DNA of 64,000 bases from Clavibacter sp. B3I6 (lineage in GTDB: Bacteria; Actinomycetota; Actinomycetes; Actinomycetales; Microbacteriaceae): the NCBI RefSeq assembly GCF_030816895.1, contig NZ_JAUSYL010000001.1:744001-808000 (forward strand), read 5' to 3'. A program made the position numbers and the translations under genes. Positions 41,328 to 50,605 of this stretch are shown one piece after another. Below the pieces are notes generated by a model. The model was not told the origin of the DNA. It did not search any database and saw nothing but the letters and a program-made list of their open reading frames with translations. Numbering within the stretch: position 1 is the first letter of the stretch; every line of letters starts with the position of its first letter.

Positions 41328-41500
41328 GGTGTACCGCTCTCTGCAACCGCCACGGGTCGACTGCGCATCAATGTCTGGATGGGGAACGGCCCGCATGGAT
41401 GGCCGACTCCCCCGTGGCAGGGTCGGCGGCAGGCACGATCGCCCATTCTGTCACCTCGGGCGCGTCAAGCGCAAAGCGCCGGGGGTCGGGCTCGCCCGGG

Positions 41501-41992
41501 TCACTCCAGGCGGATGGTGCGCCCGGCGTCCGGGCCCTCCGCGGCCGCCCATCCGGGCGGCCTCGGCTGGGCGTCCCGCTCGATCACGGCGATGACCTCC
41601 TGCATGCGCTGCCGCGTCTCCGCGACGAGCTGCCGGACGGCCAGTGCGACGAGCGCGACGGCGGCGAGGACCGCGATCACCGCGCACCACGTGCTGACGA
41701 CCGAGTAGGTGCCGGTGCCGAGGACCGCCAGGGTCAGCGCGCCCATCGCGACGGCGTCCGTCGGCGAGACCGCGCGGGACGTGCGCACCGAACGCCGTGC
41801 GAGCACCAGGCCGAGGGCCGCGAGGAGGGCGATCCCGAGCGCGGCCGCCGAGAGCATCACGAGGAGCAGCTCCCACCCGCCGGACCCGAACGCCGCCCAG
41901 CCCACGAGGAGCCAGGCGGGGAGCACGACGACCGCGGCGAACTGCCAGCGGTAGAGCGCGCGGCGGAGGCCGAGGACCGGATGCTGCTGCAT
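41501..41992 (-). CDS. four-helix membrane protein, unknown function
   Basis: 163 aa with two pairs of TM helices (about 17-36, 42-64, 80-100, 103-122) and a charged C-terminal tail (RQRMQEVIAVIERD). No recognised family. Divergent from map; its start is backed by a leaderless -10. Confidence 0.75.
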   Translation of the reverse strand: MQQHPVLGLRRALYRWQFAAVVVLPAWLLVGWAAFGSGGWELLLVMLSAAALGIALLAALGLVLARRSVRTSRAVSPTDAVAMGALTLAVLGTGTYSVVSTWCAVIAVLAAVALVALAVRQLVAETRQRMQEVIAVIERDAQPRPPGWAAAEGPDAGRTIRLE

Positions 41993-41998
41993 GCGCCC

Positions 41999-42004
41999 AT
42001 GCTA
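41999..42004 (-). promoter_or_regulatory. leaderless -10
   Basis: TAGCAT on the minus strand, exactly 6 nt before the ATG at 41992. Confidence 0.5.
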
Positions 42005-42053
42005 CGAGCGGATCCTGGACGCACCGGGTGGGGCCCGCCGGACGCCGCTCGCG

Positions 42054-42059
42054 TAGGCT
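42054..42059 (+). promoter_or_regulatory. -10 of map
   Basis: TAGGCT, 8 nt before GTG 42068 and 11 nt before ATG 42071, so the map transcript has at most a few leader bases. Confidence 0.5.
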
Positions 42060-42070
42060 CGTCTCCCGTG

Positions 42071-42835
42071 ATGGAACTGCGAACGCCCGCCGAGATGGAC
42101 CAGATGCGACCCGCCGGGGAGTTCGTGGCCCACGTGCTCACGACCCTGGCCGCGCGGGCCGACGTCGGCGTCAACCTGCTCGACCTCGACCGCACCGCGC
42201 ACCGCCTGATCCGCGAGCGCGGGGCGGAGTCCTGCTACATCGACTACCACCCGTCGTTCGGGGCGATGCCGTTCGGCAAGGTCCTCTGCACCTCGGTGAA
42301 CGACGGCGTCCTGCACGGGCTCCCCCACGACTACCGGCTCCAGGACGGCGACCTCCTGAGCCTCGACTTCGCCGCGTCCGTCGACGGCTGGGTCAGCGAC
42401 TCCGCCGTGAGCGTCATCGTCGGCACGCCCCGCGCGGAGGACGTGCGCCTCATCGAGGTCACGACCGCGGCGCTCGAGGCCGGCATCCGCGCCGCGCAGC
42501 CCGGCGGGCGCACGGGCGACATCTCGGCCGCCATCGGCGCCGTCGCCACGGAGGCCGGGTACTCCGTCAACACCGACTTCGGCGGCCACGGCGTCGGCCG
42601 CACCATGCACGGCGACCCGCACATCGCGAACCAGGGTCGCCCGAACCGCGGCGTGCCGCTGCGTCCCGGCCTCGTCATCGCGATCGAGCCGTGGTTCCTG
42701 CAGAGCACCGACGAGATCTACACGGACGAGGACGGCTGGACCCTCCGCAGCGCCGACGGCTCGCGCGGGGCGCACATGGAGCACACGGTCGCGATCACCG
42801 AGTCCGGCCCGCTCATCCTCACCGCGCGCGGATGA
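42071..42835 (+). CDS. map: methionine aminopeptidase, type I
   Basis: Removes the initiator Met. 254 aa. Metal ligands in LSLDFAASVDGWVSDSAVSV (two Asp), GHGVGRTMHGDPHI (His), IAIEPW (Glu) and HMEHTVAI (Glu). GTG 42068, directly before this ATG, is also possible given the leaderless promoter. Confidence 0.95.
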   Translation: MELRTPAEMDQMRPAGEFVAHVLTTLAARADVGVNLLDLDRTAHRLIRERGAESCYIDYHPSFGAMPFGKVLCTSVNDGVLHGLPHDYRLQDGDLLSLDFAASVDGWVSDSAVSVIVGTPRAEDVRLIEVTTAALEAGIRAAQPGGRTGDISAAIGAVATEAGYSVNTDFGGHGVGRTMHGDPHIANQGRPNRGVPLRPGLVIAIEPWFLQSTDEIYTDEDGWTLRSADGSRGAHMEHTVAITESGPLILTARG

Positions 42836-42863
42836 CGTCGGAGCCGGGCAGGCCGCAGGCGGG

Positions 42864-43550
42864 CTAGTCCGGCAGGAGGTCGGGGCGGACGCGACGCGTG
42901 CGCTCGAGCTGCTGCTCGCGCCGCCACGCCGCGATGGCGCCGTGGTTGCCGCTCCGCAGCACGTCGGGCACCGCGAGCCCGCGCCACTCCTGCGGCTTGG
43001 TGTAGCTCGGGTGCTCGAGCAGGCCGTCCGAGTGGCTCTCCTCCACGAGGCTCGCGGGGTTCCCGACGACGCCGGGCACGAGCCGCCCGATCGCCTCGAT
43101 CATGGCCATGACCGCGACCTCGCCGCCGTTCAGCACGTAGTCGCCGAGGCTGACGAGCCGGACCCGGGCGCGGGCTGCCGTGTGGTCGACCACGCGCTGG
43201 TCGATGCCCTCGTAGCGCCCGCAGCCGAACGCCAGGTGCGGCTCGTGGGACAGCTCCTGCGCCATGGCCTGCGTGAAGACGTCGCCGGCGGGCGACGGGA
43301 AGATGACGACCGGGTCCGCGTCGTCGGTGAGCACCTCGTCCAGGGCCTCGCCCCACGGCTCGGGCTTCATGACCATGCCGGCGCCGCCGCCGTAGGGCGT
43401 GTCGTCGACGGTGCGGTGCCGGTCGTGCGCGTAGGAGCGAAGGTCGTGCACGCGGAGGTCGATGAGGCCGGACTGGCGGGCCCGGCCGAGCAGGGAGATG
43501 TCGAGCACCCCGAAGAACTCCGGGAAGATCGAGACGATGTCGATCCGCAT
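42864..43550 (-). CDS. trmD: tRNA (guanine-N1-)-methyltransferase
   Basis: Methylates G37 of tRNAs. 228 aa, start at MRIDIVSIFPEFF. SPOUT knot motifs LAFGCGRYEGIDQRV and VSLGDYVLNGGEVAVM, plus the DDTPYGGGAGMVM loop. One base separates it from the rimM stop, so it is the last gene of the rpsP operon. Confidence 0.97.
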   Translation of the reverse strand: MRIDIVSIFPEFFGVLDISLLGRARQSGLIDLRVHDLRSYAHDRHRTVDDTPYGGGAGMVMKPEPWGEALDEVLTDDADPVVIFPSPAGDVFTQAMAQELSHEPHLAFGCGRYEGIDQRVVDHTAARARVRLVSLGDYVLNGGEVAVMAMIEAIGRLVPGVVGNPASLVEESHSDGLLEHPSYTKPQEWRGLAVPDVLRSGNHGAIAAWRREQQLERTRRVRPDLLPD

Positions 43551-43551
43551 G

Positions 43552-44208
43552 TCAGCGGGCGTCGTCGCCTTGGGGGGCGGGATCGGCGTCATCGGCGTCC
43601 GGGGCCTCGGGGGCCTCGGGAGCCTCGTGGGTCTCGGGGCGGTCGTCCGGGATCTCCTCGAAGAGGCCGAAGGGCGGGGTCACGACGAGCGTGCCGGCCT
43701 CGACGTCCACCGAGGGGACGATCGCCTGGACGAACGGCACCAGCACGGTGCCGGACGGCGTGTCCACGTGCAGCAGGTCCTGGGCCGGGAAGTGGTCGAC
43801 GAGGGAGACGGTGCCCACCTCGACGCCGTCGCGGAGGACCTTGAGGCCCACCAGCTGGTGGTCGTACCAGGCGTCGGGCTCGGCGGGCTCGTCCGCGGGC
43901 GGCGTCATCCAGAGGATGGCCTTGGCCAGCGACTCGGCGGCCGTGCGGTCGTCGACGCCCTCGAAGAAGCCGACGGGATGGCTGTTGTACCAGCGGAGCT
44001 CGGTGAGCGTGAGGGTGCGGCCGTGCCAAGGGGACGACTCCGGGACCTGCAGGGTGAACTCGGCACCGGGGACGAACCGCCTGTCGGGGTCGTCCGTGAA
44101 CAGCTCGAGCTTCACGGCTCCCTTGAGCCCGTGCGCCTTGGTGAGCCGGCCCACGCGGAATGCGGACGGGTCGCGGCCCTCGTCCTCAGGAATCGGTGTC
44201 CACCACAT
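43552..44208 (-). CDS. rimM: 16S rRNA processing protein RimM
   Basis: Assembly factor for the 30S head. 218 aa, longer than usual because of an acidic Pro/Glu/Asp tail (about 190-218). Conserved VGRLTKAHGLKGAVKLELFTD and the PRC-barrel VGLKVLRDGVEVGTV. The start overlaps the end of the KH gene by 23 nt. Confidence 0.95.
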   Translation of the reverse strand: MWWTPIPEDEGRDPSAFRVGRLTKAHGLKGAVKLELFTDDPDRRFVPGAEFTLQVPESSPWHGRTLTLTELRWYNSHPVGFFEGVDDRTAAESLAKAILWMTPPADEPAEPDAWYDHQLVGLKVLRDGVEVGTVSLVDHFPAQDLLHVDTPSGTVLVPFVQAIVPSVDVEAGTLVVTPPFGLFEEIPDDRPETHEAPEAPEAPDADDADPAPQGDDAR

Positions 44209-44422
44209 CGACGCGGACGCGCTGGCCGTCGGCGAGAGCCGAGACGAGCGTCCGGAGGGCCTTGGCGGTGCGACCCGCGCGGCCGATGACGCGGCCGAGG
44301 TCCTCGGGGTGCACGCGCACCTCGAGGACCTCGCCGCGGGGGGATCCCTTGCTCGTCACGGAGACATCATCCGGGTGCTCGACGATGCCCTTGACCAGGT
44401 GCGCGAGCGCGGGAGCGAGCAT
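44186..44422 (-). CDS. khpA: KH-domain RNA-binding protein (KhpA)
   Basis: 78 aa single KH domain with the GRVIGRAGRTAKALR GxxG loop. Global RNA chaperone partner of KhpB in other bacteria. Lies 3 nt after rpsP and overlaps rimM, the conserved order. Confidence 0.93.
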   Translation of the reverse strand: MLAPALAHLVKGIVEHPDDVSVTSKGSPRGEVLEVRVHPEDLGRVIGRAGRTAKALRTLVSALADGQRVRVDVVDTDS

Positions 44423-44425
44423 GGG

Positions 44426-44839
44426 CTAGGCCTGCTCCTCGGTCGCCTCGGCCGGGGCCTCGGCGGCCTCGGGCGCGGGGGCGGCCTTCTCGGTCTTGGG
44501 CTTGAGGACCGGCTTCTTCTTCTCGTCCGCGACGTAGGCGGGCTTCGGCTCGCGGGTGCGGACGGTGGAGACGGCGTCCTTGTCGCCCTTGAAGCGACCC
44601 CAGTCGCCCGTGAGCTTGAGGAGGGCCTCGACCTGCTCGGTGGGCTGGGCGCCCACGGACAGCCAGTACTGCGCCCGGTCCGACTGGACCTCGATGAACG
44701 AGGGCTCCTCGGTGGGGTGGTACTTGCCGATCTCCTCGATGACGCGGCCGTCGCGCTTGGTGCGCGAGTCGGCGACGACGATGCGGTAGTACGGCGCGCG
44801 GATCTTGCCCAGGCGCTTCAGACGGATCTTGACAGCCAC
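44426..44839 (-). CDS. rpsP: 30S ribosomal protein bS16
   Basis: 137 aa. MAVKIRLKRLGKIRAPYYRI is diagnostic. The C-terminal 45 aa form a Lys/Ala/Glu-rich tail, common in actinobacteria. GTG start with AGGAG 4 nt upstream. First gene of rpsP-khpA-rimM-trmD. Confidence 0.97.
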   Translation of the reverse strand: MAVKIRLKRLGKIRAPYYRIVVADSRTKRDGRVIEEIGKYHPTEEPSFIEVQSDRAQYWLSVGAQPTEQVEALLKLTGDWGRFKGDKDAVSTVRTREPKPAYVADEKKKPVLKPKTEKAAPAPEAAEAPAEATEEQA

Positions 44840-44966
44840 AATTCTCCTGAATTTCTTTGTGTGGGGTGAACTGACGGCCGTGAGCGTGGGGGCACACTCG
44901 GCATAGGTTCGATGGGGTCTCGCGGCGCCTGATTAGAGGGTCGGACGATCTCGGACTCGACAGATC

Positions 44967-44972
44967 ATTATG
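44967..44972 (-). promoter_or_regulatory. rpsP -10 element
   Basis: CATAAT on the minus strand, the best -10 match in the 272-bp rpsP leader region; it predicts a leader of about 120 nt, in line with ribosomal protein operons. Confidence 0.45.
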
Positions 44973-45111
44973 GCAGACGCCGGGCCGCGCCGGGACCCCT
45001 CGCGTCGGCGCGCCGCACGGCGTCATCGCCCGGCCGTCCCTCGGGGTGCGTGGCATGATCGGACGACACCCGGCGCATGCGCCCCGAGACCCCGTGGACG
45101 GCAGGACCCGC

Positions 45112-46245
45112 ATGCAGATCGACTTCGCCCGCCAGCCGCCCTCCCGCGTCGGGATCGAGTGGGAGCTCGCGTGCGTCGACCGCGGCACCGGGGAGCTCGC
45201 CGGGGCGGCCCCCGCGATCCTCCGCTCCTTCCCGCCCACCGACGCGCACCCGCACGTGACGGGCGAGTTCCTCACCAACACGGTCGAGGTCGTGAGCGCT
45301 CCGCACGCGCGCGTGGGCTCCGCGGTCGACGACCTGACGCGCCTCATCGAGCGCGTGGTCGACGTCGCCGACCCGCTCGGGATCGACCTCATGTGCGCCG
45401 GCACCCACCCGTTCAGCGTGTGGCCCGACCAGGAGGTCACGCCCGGCAACGAGCGGTACGCGACGCTGCTCGACCGCACCAGGTGGTGGGGGCGCCAGAT
45501 GATGATCTGGGGCGTGCACGTGCACGTCGGGATCGACGACGCGTCGAAGGCGCTCCCCATCCTCAACGCGCTCCTCGTGCACCTCCCCCGCTTCCAGGCG
45601 CTCAGCGCGTCGAGCCCCTACTGGTCCGGGCAGGAGACGGGGTACGCGTCGAACCGCGCCCTCATGTTCCAGCAGCTGCCCACCGCCGGGCTGCCGCCGG
45701 ACCTCGGCACGTGGGCGGACTACGAGCGCCTCGTCGGCGACATGACGCACGTCGGGGTCATCGACCACCACAGCGAGCTGCGCTGGGACATCCGGCCGGC
45801 GCCGAAGTGGGGCACGCTCGAGACGCGCGTGTTCGACGGGGTCTCCACGCTGCGGGAGATCGCCTCGCTCGCGGCCCTGGTGCAGTGCCTCGTGCACGAC
45901 ATGTCCGCCGCCCTCGACCGCGGCGAGGAGCTGCCCCGGATGCAGCCGTGGTTCGTGCGCGAGAACAAGTGGCGCGCGGCCCGCTACGGCATGGACGCGA
46001 TCATCATCCAGGACGCGGCGGGCGACGAGGCCCTCGTGGGCGACGACACCCGCGCGCTCGTGGAGCGCCTCTCCCCCACCGCCGACGCCCTCGGGTGCGA
46101 GGCGGAGCTGCGCGGGATCCTCGACATCGTCGACGGCGGCGCCAGCTACCAGCGTCAGCTGCGGGTGGCCGAGGACAACCAGGGCGCGCTCGCCCCCGTC
46201 GTCACGCACCTCGTGGAGGAGCTCCGCTCAGGCTTGGGCCGGTGA
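45112..46245 (+). CDS. carboxylate-amine ligase, GCS2 / YbdK family
   Basis: 377 aa. ATP-grasp-like glutamate-cysteine ligase type 2 fold: RVGIEWELACVDRGTGEL, CAGTHPFSVW, GVHVHVGIDD and ENKWRAARYG are visible. The family forms gamma-glutamyl amide bonds, but the true substrate of many members is unknown. ATG 45112 has AGGAC 5 nt upstream. Confidence 0.9.
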   Translation: MQIDFARQPPSRVGIEWELACVDRGTGELAGAAPAILRSFPPTDAHPHVTGEFLTNTVEVVSAPHARVGSAVDDLTRLIERVVDVADPLGIDLMCAGTHPFSVWPDQEVTPGNERYATLLDRTRWWGRQMMIWGVHVHVGIDDASKALPILNALLVHLPRFQALSASSPYWSGQETGYASNRALMFQQLPTAGLPPDLGTWADYERLVGDMTHVGVIDHHSELRWDIRPAPKWGTLETRVFDGVSTLREIASLAALVQCLVHDMSAALDRGEELPRMQPWFVRENKWRAARYGMDAIIIQDAAGDEALVGDDTRALVERLSPTADALGCEAELRGILDIVDGGASYQRQLRVAEDNQGALAPVVTHLVEELRSGLGR

Positions 46246-46264
46246 CGCGGGGCAGACTGGGCAG

Positions 46265-47458
46265 GTGAGCCCCGCCGTCGACATCGTGATCCTCGTCGTC
46301 GCCGTGCTCGCGGCGGTCGCCGGGTGGCGTCGCGGCGCCATCGTGACGATCGCCGGGCTCGCCGGCATCGTCCTCGGCGTGGGCCTGGCGCTCGCGATCA
46401 CGCCCGCGTTCCTGGCGCTCCTCGACCAGTTCGGGGTGGCGGACGGGATCCAGCGCACCTTCGCCGCCGCGATGCTCATGCTCGTGACGACCTCGCTCGT
46501 CAGCGGCATCCTCGCGCAGGTCGCGAGCCTCCTCACGCGCCTGCTCCGCCCCCGCGGCGCCGCGCGCGGACTCGACCGCGGCGTCGGGGCGGTCGCCGGG
46601 CTCGCCGCGTGGGCCGTGTCGGTCTGGTTCATCGGCGGCTTCCTCGGCTCGAGCGGCGTGATCGCCGCGGTGCAGGTGTCCTCGTCGTCCCGCATCGTGC
46701 AGGCGCTCGACCGCGTGAGCCCGATCTCGAGCTCCACCGCCCTGTCCGCCCTCGACGACGCCCTGCACGACGTGGGCTACCCGCGCGTCTTCGCGAACGG
46801 CGAGGAGGCGATCGCCGACACGGCCGCGCCCGACGGGGACGTGCCGGAGGCCGTGCGCCGCCAGGCCGCGGGCGTCGTGAAGGTCCTCTCGTCGGCACCC
46901 GCGTGCGGGACGTCCTCCTCCGGCAGCGGGTGGGTCGTGCAGGACGGCCGCATCGTCACGAACGCGCACGTGGTGGCGGGATCCGACGAGCTCTACGTCC
47001 AGCAGGGCGGCACCGGCGAGCTCCTGCCGGCGGAGCTCGTGGTGTTCGATCCCGCCCGCGACGTCGCGGTCCTCGCCGTCCCCGACCTCACCGCCGCCCC
47101 GCTCCCGCTCGGGAGCGAGCTCGCCGCGTCGGACGAGGCGGTCGTCGCCGGCTACCCCGGCGGCGGGCCGTATCAGGCGACGGGCGCGCGCATCCGCGAG
47201 GTCGTCGCCGCCCTCGGCACCGACATCCAGCACGAGCAGCCCGTGACGCGCGAGGTCTACTCGGTGCGCGGCACGGTGCGCCCGGGCGACTCGGGCGGCG
47301 CGCTCTTCGACCCGCAGGGCCGCGTGGTCGGCCTGGTCTTCGCGACGTCGTCCGTCGACTCCCAGACGGGCTACGCGATGACGCTGGACGAGATCGCGCC
47401 CGTCCTCCAGGAGGCGGGGGCGAGCGCGCCCGTCGACTCGGGGCGCTGCGGGGTCTGA
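46265..47458 (+). CDS. marP: periplasmic-facing serine protease, MarP type
   Basis: 397 aa. N-terminal CvpA-like domain with four TM helices (about 1-130), then a trypsin-like domain with His235 (TNAHVV), Asp266 (ARDVAVL) and Ser343 (RPGDSGGAL). Cys214 and Cys395 are at the positions of the activity-controlling disulfide of mycobacterial MarP (Rv3671c), as I recall it. Acid and oxidative stress resistance is the known mycobacterial role. GTG start 19 nt after the upstream stop. Confidence 0.93.
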   Translation: MSPAVDIVILVVAVLAAVAGWRRGAIVTIAGLAGIVLGVGLALAITPAFLALLDQFGVADGIQRTFAAAMLMLVTTSLVSGILAQVASLLTRLLRPRGAARGLDRGVGAVAGLAAWAVSVWFIGGFLGSSGVIAAVQVSSSSRIVQALDRVSPISSSTALSALDDALHDVGYPRVFANGEEAIADTAAPDGDVPEAVRRQAAGVVKVLSSAPACGTSSSGSGWVVQDGRIVTNAHVVAGSDELYVQQGGTGELLPAELVVFDPARDVAVLAVPDLTAAPLPLGSELAASDEAVVAGYPGGGPYQATGARIREVVAALGTDIQHEQPVTREVYSVRGTVRPGDSGGALFDPQGRVVGLVFATSSVDSQTGYAMTLDEIAPVLQEAGASAPVDSGRCGV

Positions 47459-47468
47459 GCCGGGCGGA

Positions 47469-47846
47469 TCACACCGCGACGACCGACAGGACGTTGCCGG
47501 CCGGGTCGCGGAACCACGCGATGTCGGGGCCGTTCCCGCGCATGATCCCCCGGGCGTCGACGGGCATCCCCGGGAAGACCGCCGTCAGGACGCCCCGCGC
47601 GTCCAGCTCGGCGACCGCCGCGTCCACGTCGTCGACGGCGAGGTTCAGGATCGTGAAGTCCGCGGGCACGTGGTCGGCCTTCGGGTAGACGAGCACGCGG
47701 GCGCCGGAGCCGGGGAGCACGAGACGCAGCATGCCCATCTCCGGGACCTCCTCGACCTCAAGGCCGAGCGTGTCGCGGTAGAACGCGAGGGCGGCGGGGA
47801 CGTCGTCCACGCTGAATCCGCTGAACGCGGTGACGGGTTCGAACAC
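47469..47846 (-). CDS. VOC (glyoxalase/bleomycin resistance fold) protein
   Basis: 125 aa. FYRDTLGLEVEEVPEMGML, LNLAVDDVDAAVAEL and FRDPAGNVLSVV are the two-module VOC pattern with possible metal ligands Glu and His/Asp. Function not assignable. GTG start with AGGAG about 9 nt upstream. Convergent with marP, 10 nt apart. Confidence 0.85.
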   Translation of the reverse strand: MFEPVTAFSGFSVDDVPAALAFYRDTLGLEVEEVPEMGMLRLVLPGSGARVLVYPKADHVPADFTILNLAVDDVDAAVAELDARGVLTAVFPGMPVDARGIMRGNGPDIAWFRDPAGNVLSVVAV

Positions 47847-47950
47847 GCGATGCTCCTGACGGCGGGGACCGCGGACGGCCGCCGCGATGCTGCCCCCACG
47901 CTGGCACGGCTCGGGCCGCGCGTCGAGGGCCTCGCCCCGACCACGCGGAG

Positions 47951-47984
47951 CAGGGGCCCTCCCGCGTACGCGGGAGGGCCCCTG
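47951..47984 (-). terminator. ffh terminator
   Basis: Perfect 16-bp inverted repeat with only TA between the arms (47951-47966, 47969-47984), 30 nt after the ffh stop. Confidence 0.85.
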
Positions 47985-48014
47985 CGGGGGATCCGGGGAT
48001 CCGGTGTCAGCGGG

Positions 48015-49586
48015 TCAGCGCCCGAGGAACTTCTGGAGCGAGGCGAGCTCCTCCTCGCTCGGGGCGCCGTTCGCGCCGCCCTTCGCGGCGCCGGCCAGGC
48101 CGAAGCCGGATCCGGTGGGAGCCACGGAGCCGCTGATGCGCTGGCCGGACGCGAGCGCCGCGTTCTCCTGCGCGCGCTTGGCCGGGTTCCCCGACTTCGA
48201 GCCCTTCTTCTTCTGCTGCACGGGCTTCCGGCTCGAGTGCGCACCCGGCATCGGGCCCATGCCGGGGATCTGCGGCATGCCGCCGCGGGCGACCGTGCGC
48301 ATCATCTTCGAGGCCTGCTCGAAGCGCTGCACGAGGCCGTTGACGTCGGTGACGGTCATGCCGGAGCCGCGGGCGATGCGGAGGCGGCGCGAGCCGTTGA
48401 GGAGCTTGGGATTCTGCCGCTCGGCCTTCGTCATCGACTGGATGATCGCCTCGGTGCGGACGATCTCCTTCTCGTCGAAGTTCTCCAGCTGCTCCTTCAT
48501 GGCGCCCATGCCGGGGAGCATGCCCATCATCTTCTTGAGGGAGCCCTTGCCGCGGAGCTGCTGCATCTGCTTGAGGAAGTCGTCGAGCGTGAAGTCGTCG
48601 TTCGCGAGCTTCTGCGCGACCTCCATCGCCTCCTCCTCGTCGAAGGCCTGCTGGGCCTGCTCGATGAGGGTGAGGATGTCGCCGAGGTCGAGGATCCGGC
48701 TCGCCATGCGGTCGGGGTGGAAGGGCTCGAAGTCGTCGAGGCCCTCGCCCGTGGAGGCGAACATGATCGGGCGGCCGGTGACGGAGGCGACCGAGAGCGC
48801 CGCGCCGCCGCGTGCGTCGCCGTCGAGCTTCGAGAGCACGACGCCCGTGAAGTCGACGCCGTCCTGGAACGCCTTGGCGGTCGCGACCGCGTCCTGGCCG
48901 ATCATCGCGTCGATGACGAAGAGGACCTCGTCGGGGTCGGTGGCCTTGCGGATGTCCGCGGCCTGGCGCATGAGCTCCTGGTCGACGCCGAGGCGGCCGG
49001 CCGTGTCGATGATGACGACGCTGTACTGCTTGTCGACCGCGTGCTTCATCGCGTCCTTGGCGACGCGCACGGGGTTGCCACGGCCGTTGCCGGGCTCGGG
49101 CGCGAACACGGGGACCCCCGCCTGCTCGCCCACGACCTGGAGCTGCTGCACGGCGTTGGGACGCTGGAGGTCCGCCGCGACGAGCATGGGCGTGTGCCCG
49201 TCCTTCGCGAGCCACTTGCCGAGCTTGCCCGCGAGCGTGGTCTTGCCCGCGCCCTGGAGGCCGGCGAGCATGATGACCGTCGGCGGCCTCTTGGCGAACT
49301 GGATGCGGCGCTGCTCGCCGCCGAGGATGGCGACGAGCTCCTCGTTGACGATCTGGACGACCTGCTGGGCGGGGTTCAGCGCCTGGCTGACCTCGCCGCC
49401 GAGGGCGCGCTCGCGGACGGACGCGGTGAAGGCCTTGACGACCTCGAGCGCGACGTCGGCCTCGAGGAGCGCCCGGCGGATCTCGCGGACGGTGCCGTCG
49501 ACGTCCGCGGCGCTGAGCTTGCCCTTGCCGCGCAGGTTCTTGAAGGTCTCGGCGAGGCGGTCCGAGAGTGTTCCGAAGGTAGCCAT
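48015..49586 (-). CDS. ffh: signal recognition particle protein Ffh
   Basis: 523 aa. N domain, GTPase domain with GLQGAGKTTLAGKL, DTAGRLG and LSKLDGDARGG, then the Met-rich M domain that binds SRP RNA (IARGSGMTVTDVNGLVQRF). The C-terminal Gly/Ala/Lys tail is longer than in E. coli. Targets nascent membrane proteins with FtsY, its upstream neighbour. Confidence 0.97.
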   Translation of the reverse strand: MATFGTLSDRLAETFKNLRGKGKLSAADVDGTVREIRRALLEADVALEVVKAFTASVRERALGGEVSQALNPAQQVVQIVNEELVAILGGEQRRIQFAKRPPTVIMLAGLQGAGKTTLAGKLGKWLAKDGHTPMLVAADLQRPNAVQQLQVVGEQAGVPVFAPEPGNGRGNPVRVAKDAMKHAVDKQYSVVIIDTAGRLGVDQELMRQAADIRKATDPDEVLFVIDAMIGQDAVATAKAFQDGVDFTGVVLSKLDGDARGGAALSVASVTGRPIMFASTGEGLDDFEPFHPDRMASRILDLGDILTLIEQAQQAFDEEEAMEVAQKLANDDFTLDDFLKQMQQLRGKGSLKKMMGMLPGMGAMKEQLENFDEKEIVRTEAIIQSMTKAERQNPKLLNGSRRLRIARGSGMTVTDVNGLVQRFEQASKMMRTVARGGMPQIPGMGPMPGAHSSRKPVQQKKKGSKSGNPAKRAQENAALASGQRISGSVAPTGSGFGLAGAAKGGANGAPSEEELASLQKFLGR

Positions 49587-49595
49587 GGTGGATCC

Positions 49596-49601
49596 AGCTT
49601 A
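49596..49601 (-). promoter_or_regulatory. -10 of ffh
   Basis: TAAGCT on the minus strand, 9 nt before the ATG at 49586; near-leaderless. Confidence 0.45.
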
Positions 49602-49621
49602 ACCGCCGCCGGAGCGGGGTC

Positions 49622-49745
49622 GGGCCAGCGCCCGGTTCGCGCCCGGGTCAGCCGACCAGGTTCTGCGCGAAGACGTGGGGCCGTATGGGGCCAGCGCCCG
49701 GACGAGCCCGGGTCAGCCGACCAGGTTCTGCGCGAAGACGTGGGG
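49622..49745. repeat. tandem duplication of the ftsY 3' end
   Basis: Copies at 49622-49680 and 49688-49745 share a 39-nt identical block (including the codons for HVFAQNLVG and the stop) and 14 further identical bases around a diverged 5-6 nt spot. The copy nearer the ftsY body is the true end of the gene. Confidence 0.9.
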
Positions 49746-50585
49746 AGTGAAGCCCGTCAGGTCGCCGATGCCCTCGCCCTGGCCGATGAGCTTGATGGGG
49801 ATCCCCGTGCGCTCCTGCACGTTGAGGATGAACCCGCCCTTGGCGGATCCGTCGAGCTTCGTGATGACGAGGCCCGTGACGCCGCCGTGCTCGATGAAGG
49901 CCTGCGCCTGCGCGAGGCCGTTCTGCCCGGTCGTCGCGTCGAGCACGAGGAGGACCTCCGCGATGGGCGACTGCTTCTCGACCACGCGCCGGATCTTCGA
50001 CAGCTCGTCCATGAGCCCGCCCTTGGTGTGCAGGCGGCCGGCGGTGTCGATGATGACCATCTCCGTGCCCGTGCGCATCGCGTGCTCGACGGTCTGGAAG
50101 GCGACGCTCGCGGGGTCCTGGCCGGGCTGCTGCGGGCGGACGATGTCGGCGCCCGCGCGGTCGGCCCAGGTGGCGAGCTGGTCGACGGCCGCGGCGCGGA
50201 AGGTGTCGGCCGCGCCGACGACCACGGTGCGGCCGTAGTTGCGGAGGAACTTCGCGAACTTGCCGATGGTGGTGGTCTTGCCGACGCCGTTGACGCCGAC
50301 CACGAGGATCACGGCGGGGCGGGCGCTGAGCTTCAGCGTGGGATCGTGCTTGGCGAGGCGCTCCTCGATGCTCTCCCGGAGCATGCGCTGGAGGTCGCGG
50401 GGGTCGGTCGTGCGGTAGCGGCCGACCTTCTCGCGGAGGTCCTCGATGGTGGCCTCCGTGATGTCGGGGCCGAAGTCCGCGGTGATGAGGGCGGTCTCGA
50501 GGTCGTCCCACGTGGTCTCGTCGATCGTGGGCTTCGCGAACATGCCGCGCAGCGCGCCGGAGAGGGACCAGGGGGTGCGTGCCAT
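49713..50585 (-). CDS. ftsY: signal recognition particle receptor FtsY
   Basis: 290 aa NG-domain GTPase with no long acidic A domain. GVNGVGKTTTIGKFA, DTAGRLHTKG, TKLDGSAKGG and the end GIGDLTGFTPHVFAQNLVG. The C-terminal tail codons are duplicated downstream. Start supported by a leaderless -10. Confidence 0.97.
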   Translation of the reverse strand: MARTPWSLSGALRGMFAKPTIDETTWDDLETALITADFGPDITEATIEDLREKVGRYRTTDPRDLQRMLRESIEERLAKHDPTLKLSARPAVILVVGVNGVGKTTTIGKFAKFLRNYGRTVVVGAADTFRAAAVDQLATWADRAGADIVRPQQPGQDPASVAFQTVEHAMRTGTEMVIIDTAGRLHTKGGLMDELSKIRRVVEKQSPIAEVLLVLDATTGQNGLAQAQAFIEHGGVTGLVITKLDGSAKGGFILNVQERTGIPIKLIGQGEGIGDLTGFTPHVFAQNLVG

Positions 50586-50591
50586 GTGCCC

Positions 50592-50597
50592 AGCGTA
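50592..50597 (-). promoter_or_regulatory. leaderless -10 of ftsY
   Basis: TACGCT on the minus strand, exactly 6 nt before the ATG at 50585, in the 20-nt smc-ftsY gap. Confidence 0.5.
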
Positions 50598-50605
50598 GCC
50601 GCGCG

